From assembly GCF_000002425.4 (NCBI RefSeq), contig NC_037255.1:11486710-11550709 (forward strand): a DNA stretch of 64,000 nt. The letters run 5' to 3'. Below the pieces are notes generated by a model. The model was not told the origin of the DNA and searched no databases. It was given only the letters and a program-made list of their open reading frames with translations. The stretch is from Physcomitrium patens. Lineage: Eukaryota > Streptophyta > Bryopsida > Funariales > Funariaceae. Below, one piece after another: positions 55,830 through 64,000 of the stretch (position 1 is its first letter; each line of letters starts with the position of its first letter). A program made the position numbers and the translations under genes.

Positions 55830-57440
55830 TATCTTTATTTTAGAAATAAATCCATAAAAAGTAGTCATCATCTTTTATGGATCTTATTTTTCTTCATCTT
55901 CATTTTGATAGATGCTATCAATAAAAAGCCTCAACATTCTTAATTGCATTTGCAAGATTTTTTACTTACTTCTATGTACATTTATTAATGTCAAATTTAC
56001 ATCAATGAATAACATATTCCAATCTATTTTGGTGCCATCTTAAATCAAAGACTTCTTCCATCTCAAATTGTTAATTATTATCTATTTCTATAGATTGAAG
56101 TATATTTATTATCTTATATGGTTCAAAAAGAGACATATGGATATATAATGGATTTATATAGATTTTAAAAGGTATAATTGATAAACAACATGATTAACTA
56201 ATTCATAAGAAAAGGTCCAAGCTTATGATAGTTTAATTTATCACAAAAACAAATAGACTTGATATTGCAATGAAGTAACCATACCTTGTCACTCATATTG
56301 AATTATAGTTGTTTCTTGCAATAGGCATCTACTTTAATCTTTTGTCCTTCATGAACTTCCTTTGACTATATCTTTATCATTACATGTAACTCTAATAAAT
56401 AATTTATCAAATCTTTTGTTATAGCATTATTAATTTTTAAAAAATAAAAAATATCAAATCATGGATGATAACTATAATTAGTAAAGAAAGGTGTTGATTG
56501 AATAGAAAAATAGACCAAATGATTATACGTAAATTTTATCAATGGCAAAATAGTTGTTCAATCGTCTTAATGATAGTTGATGGTATACCTCAAATACTAC
56601 TCTAAAACTTGATTTATGTGTTTCATTTGCATGTTAGTTTGTAGATGAAAAGTCAAAGAAAGCTTTATATCCACTTTTAGAATCTTAAAAAATATTCTTT
56701 AAAATCTTAATACAAATTAAGTTTTCTTTTTTGATATAATAACTTTGAACAATCCATGATAGCAATAGATGTTGTCAAAAAATATTTAGCTATTTTTTTA
56801 CTTGTGATAGATTTTGTATATAGTACAAAATAAGCCATCTTGGTGAAATAATCTACTATTATAAATGTAAAATCATAAAAACCTAAGATTAGAAGATCTA
56901 TGATAAAATCTATAGAAAAAAAAGACCATGATTCTTCTAAAATATGTAATATTGAAGAAGTCCATAAAGTCAATGACAAGGATTTTTGGATCTTGAAGAA
57001 AGATCATATGATTATACAAAATCTTTGATTGCCTTCTATATTTGAGACCATCAAAAATCTTTAGATATTAATTCCAAAGTCTTCTTATATCCAAAATATT
57101 TGGTTGTTTGAAAGTCATGATAAGCTTAAAGAACACGTAATTGAGCTTTGCCTTTTAGAATGTATAATCATCCCTCAAAATAGAATAGATAAATCTTAAA
57201 TTTGAACTTAGAAGTATGATGAGACTTAGAAGAATTATTCTTAATATCATGAACAAAAGGATCAGAAGACATAATCAATTAAACTTACTTGAAAAAGATT
57301 AAAACAATAATCAATATTGATTTTATTATTCAAATATGAATATGCTTCAATTTTAAAAAAATTATTTTTTAATGATCAAAAGATGCATTTCTTTCTTTTG
57401 GTATAAGATAACAATATCTAAAAAAGAAATTTAACAAACC
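55830..57440 (-). pseudogene. Element F integrase and chromodomain
   Basis: Chromodomain on the minus strand near 56070-55900: LEMEEVFDLRWHQNRLEYVI-like text, then VKNLANAIKNVEAFY, with stops. Integrase core: 56979-56707 contains FSIDFIIDLLILGFYDFTFI and VDYFTKMAYFVLYTKSITS, the first catalytic Asp region. The second and third carboxylate regions (56700-56590) are frame-broken. The zinc region, near 57110-57000, is in fragments. Confidence 0.7.
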
Positions 57441-58720
57441 TTATTGTTTTTTGGGTCAATAAGCAATCTTGATAAAAATATACTCTAACACACTTGACAA
57501 TAATTTATAACATATGCAAACATAAAGTACTTAAGGTTCTTATGATCTATATACATGGTGATCAAACTTGAGGCATCTTTTAGATAATGATGCCATTCTT
57601 GAGATAAATCCACAATTGCAAGAAGTTATTTGTCATGGATTTCATAATTAGTCTTTCTTGGTAAAAAATTTTGGAAATAAAAAGCTATTAAGTAGAACTT
57701 ATCATTTGCTCCTATTTGTAATAAATCAATATTTATAGCAAAGTCTAATACATCTATTTTCTATAAAAAATTCCTTAAAAAAATCAATGTAATATAAAAT
57801 TAGTACAAAAATAAATATTATCTTTAAAGCTTCAAAAGATATTTTTGTTTCTTTATTCTACTGAAGTTTGTCTTTACATGTCAAATGTATAAGAAAAGCT
57901 GCAAGTTAAAAAAAAAATTAGTAAAATTTTTGTAATATTTTTCAAATTCTAGAAAATATTGCATATCTCTCATTTTTTTTTGAAATCTTCCAATTAATGA
58001 TAGTCTAAACCTTCTTTGGAAATAATGTATCCTAAAAAATTAACTTGAATAGTGTAGAATATACACTTTTTCATCTTAGCATATAATCTTGTATTTTTAA
58101 GTTTTTGTAACACATGACAAACATAAAATTTATATTCTTCTTTGTTCTTAGAATAGATTAGAATATCATCTAAATAGCTGAGAAAAAAATCATCAAGAAA
58201 CTCACAAAAACCATCATTCAAAAAATATTGAAAAGTAGCTAGTATATTTGTGAATTCAAAAGGCATAACATTATATTTGAAATGCTTATACATAGTTCAA
58301 AAAGTAGTCTTTTATTAATCTCTTTTTTTAATATAGACCTAATTGTATATTATTTATAGATTTATTTTTGTATAGATCTTTTTTTTATTGAATTGATTAA
58401 GAAGTCCTAAAATTAAAGAAAAGAGATAACTATTCTTAATGGTGATCTTGTTAAATCCTTGATAATCTATATATATCCATAGAGATCCATTTTTTTTCTT
58501 TACAAGTAAGATAAGATTTCTTTCTAGAGTTTTTTAATGGCATATGAAGTTCTTAGCCAAATTCTTATCAATATATTCATTTAATGCAACTAATTCAATT
58601 TATGATAAGTTATATATTGGTCTTAATAGAAGTTGAGTTCCTTCTTAAAAATCAATTGAAGAATCATAAGATCAATACTTTGGAAGAATATTTATATTTT
58701 TTATTTCAAAAATGTCATAT
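57441..58720 (-). pseudogene. Element F reverse transcriptase and RNase H
   Basis: Open stretch 58293-57994 of 99 codons: MYKHFKYNVMPFEFTNILAT, then SYLDDILIYSKNKEEYKF with the catalytic YLDD intact, and FLGYIISKEG. It is the only Ty3 RT here with an unaltered active site. RT fingers 58700-58300 with stops; RNase H 57780-57440 in fragments. Known role: cDNA synthesis. The copy cannot make the protein. Confidence 0.8.
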
Positions 58721-59979
58721 AAATCTCAATACTAGCTAGAAATACTACTTGATTTCTTTTAAAGATCAAAAATAGGTGTGACATATATAGTGAAAGATGA
58801 CCCTTTTTTTTTAATGTAAGAAAGCTTTTGTACTTACTAGTAAAAGTTTAGATGTAGTAGATTTATATAATTTTACTTGACTAATAGAATTTTGGATCAA
58901 ACTACAAGAATAGTTAAGATTATTAGAAATCTAATCTATCAAAGGATTTTACTTTTTTTAACTACAATTATCCTAAAATAATTGAATTAGAAGAAGATCT
59001 TATTACATTAAATATTGATATGCTATTATAATCTAAAATTATTATATCTAAAGAATCAATTTCATAAATAACATCTCCAAAAGATAACAAATGACCATCT
59101 ATTACTTCTACATGTACAAATTTAATTTTCTTGATGAATAATATTTCTTATTTTTTGACAAAGTCTTTATCTAAAAAAGAGGTTGAGGCTCCTAAATCTA
59201 ACAAGGTTAAGACTTTGTGATTTTTTGGTACTAAATAAACTTCTATTTTGAAACAAAGTAATGGATCCAAAAAAAAAATATGACCTTAACTAGGTGTTAT
59301 GCAAGATTCTAGCCACACAATCCCTATTGTAGTTGGATTTTTTTTTATTACATTATCTTCTTTAACAACCATACTCCTTATTTATTGATTTTTTTGCTTC
59401 TTTTAACAATGTTAAGTAGTGTGCTTAAGTTCTCTATACTATAGGTACAAATTTTTTTGATGACAATAAATCTTATCTTACTCAATAGGAGATTTATAAT
59501 ATACCATTTCAATTTGCATTGATTATAGTCTGAAAAAATAAGGTTTTAAAAATTTTAAAAGTATTGCTATGACTTAATTTGTACTTTTCTATCCAAATCT
59601 TTAGTCTTGATGTCTTTCAAAGAATTAATTATTGCATGCAATGATTTAAGTAATAAGTTGATTTAGTGAATCTACTCTTAGCATTGTCAACAATAAATCT
59701 TTGATATTATCTTTTAACTCATATCAAAACTGATTGATGAAAGCTTTTTTATTCCAATCCACATTGCAAGCAAGATTTTGAAATTCAACAATATATATGG
59801 TAGCTGAACATGATCCTTGTTGTAGTAATATGAACTTAGTCTCTATTATCTTTTTTTATTATTTTTTTCAAATATAATCCTAAATACTTTGAAGAATAAA
59901 TTTAAATCATAGAGTAGTCGTGAGTCTCTTTCTATCAAAGATGCAAACCAAAAAATAGTATTTTCTAATAGAAGTGTAT
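58721..59979 (-). pseudogene. Element F protease and Gag C-terminal half
   Basis: Protease near 59210-59150: LTLLDLGASTSFLDKDF-like text. Gag capsid at 59940-59640 (residues corres­ponding to FASLIERDSRLLYDL and FQNLACNVDWN) and a decayed zinc knuckle near 59450. Interrupted at 59980 by a telomere-like repeat and continued at 61707. Confidence 0.65.
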
Positions 59980-61706
59980 TGTCGTGATGTAACATGACTA
60001 ATAGGTGAAAAAGGTGAAGAAATTATTATATTATAGAAGATCTTACTTCAAATATTATAGCAAATTATTTTAGAAAATAGACAATAGTCCAAAAGAAAAT
60101 AAAGTTAAATGTATAAATGCTACCTTTTTACAAACTAGGCTTCTACTTATTTTGTAAGGCCATAAATAAGGCAAAATAAGATAGATTAGAAAAATAAAAA
60201 ATATAAGCATATGAAGGAAGAAGTTAGAATTTGATTTTAATAAAAATTAATTTAAAAAGATAAAATTTGATATTCAGAGAGGACCAATTATCAACCTAGT
60301 TCAAAATCACACTCCAAGGCACAAAACCAAGCACCTCTGGCAATTCTAAAGTTTTTTGGTAGATTGGAAAGCGAAATTTGAGAGTAGACTTGATAGGATT
60401 TTTTAGGTGCCAATTTTAAGAGATTTAACCATATAATGAATTTATAAGAGCTTTGCAAAATTAAAATTATTTTGGTTAATATTAAAATTTGTGAAATAAA
60501 AAAGATATCATATTTTAAAGAATTTTATGAGTTTGGTAGTAGATCTATGATTCAAATTTTGAAAACTTATGTAGTTAGTTGTCTGGAGTATATGTAGTAA
60601 GTTTGAGCTTGATTAATGGTTGAATTGAAGGTTATTGAATTTCAAGTAGGTTGAGGTCTCAAAAATTAGACTTTAAGGAGTAATTAGGATTTCTAAGATT
60701 TTTAGCAATCTACTATTTTAATTGGACTGAAGTTTGTATATGAAGATAATAAACTTGATTTGCTATACATATATAAAATTTGAAAAAAATTGAATGGTTT
60801 AAAAAGAAAATATTGGTACTAAAAGTTCAACATTTAGATTGAAGTAGGAAGCCAACTAATACTTGAGAAAATTTTAGGATTTTTCTTCTATTTGGTAAAA
60901 ACAATTATCTTCAAATTTTGTGTATTATTAATTTAGTTTTTTAAAAGTATATAAAATTTTAAAAAAGATCAATAATTAAATTGATAGATATTAAGGTTCT
61001 AAATTGTATTAACATTAGGTTGAATTGATTAAGTTTTGATTAAGATTTGGTTTAGGATTAGAATTAGATTAGAGTTTAGGATTTGATAAGGTTTGGTTAG
61101 GATTTGGTTTAGGATTAGAATTAGATTAGAATTTAGGATTTGATAAGGTTTGGCTAGGATTTAAAATTGGATTAGGATTTAGGATTTGGATTAGAATTTT
61201 TTTAGGATTTAGGATTTAGGATTTGCTTAAGATTTGATTAAAATTTGATTAGTTTTTAGGAATAAATTAGAGTTTAGGGTTTTATTTAGAATTTTCTTAA
61301 GATTTAAGATTTAGGATTTGCTCAAGATTTAGGATTTAGGATTTAGGATTTAGAATTTGGCCTAGATTTTGAATAAAATTCATTAGAATTTTAATTAAAA
61401 TTAAATTAAGATTTAATAGAAATTTATTTAAGATATATTTTTGATTATTTTAAGTTTTCTTTAAAAAATTTTAGGGATTCTTTTAAGATTTCTTATTATT
61501 TCTTTTGTAATTTCTTTAAGATTTCTTTTGAAATTTCTTTAAGATTTCTTTTGAATTTAAATAAAACTTGCTTAGAATTTTTAAGATTTAATTAGAATTT
61601 ATTTAGTATTTTATTAGAGTTAAGATTTTATTATTGTAATTTCTATTCTACATTCCACAATTAGATGCCTACTGCATTTTCAAGCAAGACTTCATGTAAT
61701 ATGATA
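59980..61706 (-). mobile_element. Telomere-like TG...CA repeat, copy 3 (1727 bp), reverse orientation
   Basis: Plus strand starts TGTCGTGATGTAACATG (reverse of the ACCACACAACA end) and stops at ATATGATA. Interior 61030-61380 carries TTTAGGA heptamers, including GGATTTAGGATTTAGGATTT. F Gag text (AGAAGTG ... CCTATGAACTCAACTTGAGT) resumes on the other side, so it is a clean insertion. GTGTA-like and GCGCC-like flanks may be a decayed 5-bp duplication. Confidence 0.75.
61042..61155. repeat. 57-bp tandem duplication
   Basis: 61042-61098 and 61099-61155 differ at three of 57 positions. Each unit is itself built of TTTAGGATT-like words. Lies in the telomere-like part of the repeat. Confidence 0.9.
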
Positions 61707-62341
61707 GCGCCTATGAACTCAACTTGAGTATATCCATGAAGGTATTGGAAATGATATAATCTCAAATAGACCATAATTTGATGCAAAAATCCTTAAAATT
61801 TTGATCTTATTCCATCAAACTTCTCATGCATACTAATCCTTCTTTATTTTTTGCTTGTAGAAGCAATACTTTCAAGATTTTTTTGTGAGGTTGATTTACT
61901 TGCTTCCTTCAACTTTACAAATTCTTGGTATAGATTCTAGACATTTTCAACATGTCTAGGAATAGTATCTCTATGATTCATAATAAAAATATGTGAGATT
62001 TTTATTCTTAAAGTGTTAAAAAGTTAGTAAAGATCTGTAATAGTGCAAATCTATTTGCACTTTTATTGAGAGTAATATCTACAATCTTTTCTTTTATAGA
62101 TAATTTTAAAAAATTCAAAAAAATTAATTAAAAGGGAATAATTTGTAACTTCTTATATCAAATGAAAATTTCAATAAAAAGAGATAATCCACACTCTTTA
62201 AAGAAAAAAAATAATATTAAAAAACTAAAATATTTTTTTAAAAGTGGATAGTCTGCAACCTTCAAAATAAAATAATAGAAGTGAAATAATCCACTAGCTT
62301 TAAAACAAAATAAAAACAATAAGTTAGCACTTTTATCAAAC
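61707..62341 (-). pseudogene. Element F Gag start and leader
   Basis: Capsid start KFDGIRSKF near 61810, linker QEFVKLKEASKSTSQ near 61900, N-terminal residues to about 62110, then leader. The PBS region at 62341-62325 reads GTTTGATAAAAGTGCTAA, a decayed form of the D site. Open N-terminal frame not intact. Confidence 0.7.
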
Positions 62342-62879
62342 TATCAAAGATATAAATCTTAAAAAAAGAAATATTTAATATACTCTTATGTCATTTAAAA
62401 AGATTAGAAAATTACTCAAAGATGTTAATATATTGAACTAAAATAGCTATTATTAAAGACAAGAAGACTAGAAAGTCTTGAAACAAGTATAAGGACTAAA
62501 AAGGTGTTGACAAGGATAAAAAAGGCTTTATTTTTGTCTCCACATATATTCTCTAACTAAGAGTTATATAGCAATATGCTATTAAATCTCTAACATGTTG
62601 ATCTTGCTAGACACATGTTTCAACTTGCAAAATAAGTTATCTATATGTGGATCACATAGTTAGCTTGTTCTTCAAGCTACTAATATATGACTCACATGGC
62701 TAATTTACTGACCAAGTTTCTAGCCTATCAATAAACTATAAATGCATGTAAAGTCAAAGCAATGTCTATGAAGCTTCTAAGAATCTTTTCTAAGTAGATA
62801 TTATAAAATTAATCTATTTTTATCTACTTCTACTTAATTATAAAAGTAATTATTGAACTAAATATGTATGCTGGTGATA
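62342..62879 (-). repeat. Element F 5' LTR (538 bp)
   Basis: Minus strand: starts TATCACCAGCATACATATTT at 62879, ends ATCTTTGATA at 62342. TATA-like ATATATGTGG region near 62545. Full alignment with the family. 62880-63048 beyond it holds nothing recognisable. Confidence 0.8.
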
Positions 62880-63048
62880 TTAAGCTAACTAATATCTCAA
62901 TTACAATCTAATAGTTTTTAATTCAAATCTAAGATAAAATTAAACAAAGAATTAAAATATTCTAAGTATAAATTCATCATATTTATTGTCAAAAGACCTT
63001 ACAACTGTAAAAATGGTGATAACTTACTATATCTCCACCACCACCTAA

Positions 63049-63598
63049 TATTATAAATATATATTTATTGTAATTTTTATCTAGGTAATATGAATAGATA
63101 GAAGTAGGAAAAAATTAGATTAATTTTACAATAGCTTCTAGAGAAGCTTCCTAAAAGCTTCTTAGATGATGTTTTGACTTTACATGTATTTTTAGTTGAT
63201 TGATAGGTTAGAAACTTGATCAACAAGCTAACCATGTGCCACATGTATTAATAGTTCATAGAATAACCTAATTATATGGCATCTATATAGAAAACTTACC
63301 TTATAAGTTAAAATATGTGTCATATAAAGTTAATATATTTTTGGAGGTCTTATATAATATTGCTACATAGACCCTCAAAAGATAGTATATATAGAGACAA
63401 AAATGAAGCCTTCTTTAATCTTGTCAATTCTTTTCTTGCTTCTAATGTAGTTTCAAGAGTCTCTAGTTTCTTTGTCTTTTGGTAATAGTCATTCTAGTTT
63501 CTTTTTTAATATACATATTTTTCTATTTCTATATTGTTGTATTTCTTAAAGGGAGTCTCATTTGTTTATTTAATTTCATTAAATTCTTATCTTTAATA
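63049..63598 (+). repeat. Element Y 5' LTR (550 bp)
   Basis: TATTATAAATATATATTTAT to TATCTTTAATA. Closest to the X LTR in the region TTCTTTTCTTGCTTCTAATG to GGGAGTCTCATT, which other copies lack. Followed by GATTAAAAAGAGTACACTC, the X-type primer-site region. Confidence 0.8.
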
Positions 63599-63813
63599 GA
63601 TTAAAAAGAGTACACTCATAATGTCAAAGCTTTATCTTTTCTTAAATAAGAGTAGATTATTCTTTTTTCTTAATAAGACTTAAGAATATTAGGAGTTGCA
63701 AATTATCCTCTTGTAAATTGATATTGTCTTTAATATTTTTTTCTTTATTTTTAAGTCTTCTCTTCTATTTGTCTTAAGTAATATTAAACATCTTTCTTTC
63801 TTTAAATATTATT
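63599..63813 (+). other. Element Y leader
   Basis: Matches the X leader (194-405, minus) along its length. Confidence 0.65.
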
Positions 63814-64000
63814 ATGGCAGAGCTTCTTGAAATGAAGAGTGCAATAGCATAAATATAAGAATAATTGAAAGAGTTAATACTTGCAATGCATCAACTCATT
63901 TTACTACCGCAAGAAGCAACAAGCATGTTATGAAGCAAAGATATAGAGATGATTGGAGTTGCTTCAATATCTGTATCAAATCATGTTCTTTCTTCTATGA
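63814..64000 (+). pseudogene. Element Y Gag start, runs off right edge
   Basis: Starts MAELLEMKSAIA at 63814, then a stop where X has CAG (Gln). The rest aligns codon by codon with X Gag (for example LILAMHQLILLPQEATSML, then SKDIEMIGVASIS), so the copy has no indels but has stops at codons 13, 15 and 17. Same role as X Gag; inactive. Confidence 0.75.

Larger units (their letters stand above)
55585..62879 (-). mobile_element. Ty3 element F, leftward
   Basis: 5' LTR 62342-62879, Gag 62110-61707 and 59979-59440, protease about 59260-59060, RT 58650-57830, RNase H 57780-57440, integrase 57290-56530, chromodomain 56075-55895, short 3' end, LTR fragment. One insertion (59980-61706) in Gag. Gag is of the B/C/D type, and like C it lacks the 51-codon tail. 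Confidence 0.75.

Noticed and set aside
61280-61376. True interstitial telomere
   Set aside because: Units are TTTAGGA and other variants, not TTTAGGG, and the block is part of a dispersed repeat with fixed ends.

Overview
The window is a eukaryotic, very AT-rich, gene-poor block made almost entirely of old, stacked LTR retrotransposons. A land plant is the most likely host. The Ty1/copia polyproteins are of the plant type, and one of them has a primer-binding site identical over 14 bases to the plant initiator tRNA anticodon arm. The Ty3 elements have a C-terminal chromodomain and look self-priming, which is known mainly from fungi and vertebrates and, through Tcn1-like chromoviruses, from mosses and lycophytes. 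A non-seed plant is therefore a reasonable but unproven guess. I recognised no intact host gene, no tRNA or rRNA gene and no CRISPR array.

Layout. 1-945: 5' end of a leftward Ty3 element (X), inserted in copia-1. 946-5134: copia-1 (+) with a 3' LTR holding a 35-bp tandem array; it is itself inserted in copia-2 (5135-7545, +). 7546-12480: unassigned AT-rich sequence, a solo Ty3 LTR with a perfect target duplication, and a 28-bp tandem array. 12480-13425 and 20400-22797: two copies of a long repeat (R1) around a remnant of a different Ty3 integrase (13440-15110, -). Copia-3 (15114-20274, -) sits between them. 22810-55570: one leftward Ty3 element (A) split by a four-level nest: A contains B (29465-52117, +), B contains C (31994-44064, +), C contains D (33412-39781, +). 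B also carries a 2.4-kb GC-rich foreign insert (44965-47338). 55585-62879: Ty3 element F (-). 63049-64000: start of Ty3 element Y (+), which runs off the right edge.

Three further repeat families are interspersed: a 1.26-1.76-kb TG...CA repeat full of degenerate plant-telomere-like heptamers (23965, 49514, 59980), a 1.24-kb TG...CA repeat (21177, 27625), and simple (TA)n runs.

How the parts work together: every element once encoded Gag, protease, reverse transcriptase/RNase H and integrase between two LTRs. Copia order is Gag-PR-IN-RT-RH; Ty3 order is Gag-PR-RT-RH-IN-chromodomain. All internal regions are now broken, mostly by stop codons explicable as C-to-T changes (CAA, CGA and TGG codons), while long stretches keep their frame. 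Joints, target duplications, LTR ends and priming signals remain readable and give the insertion order.
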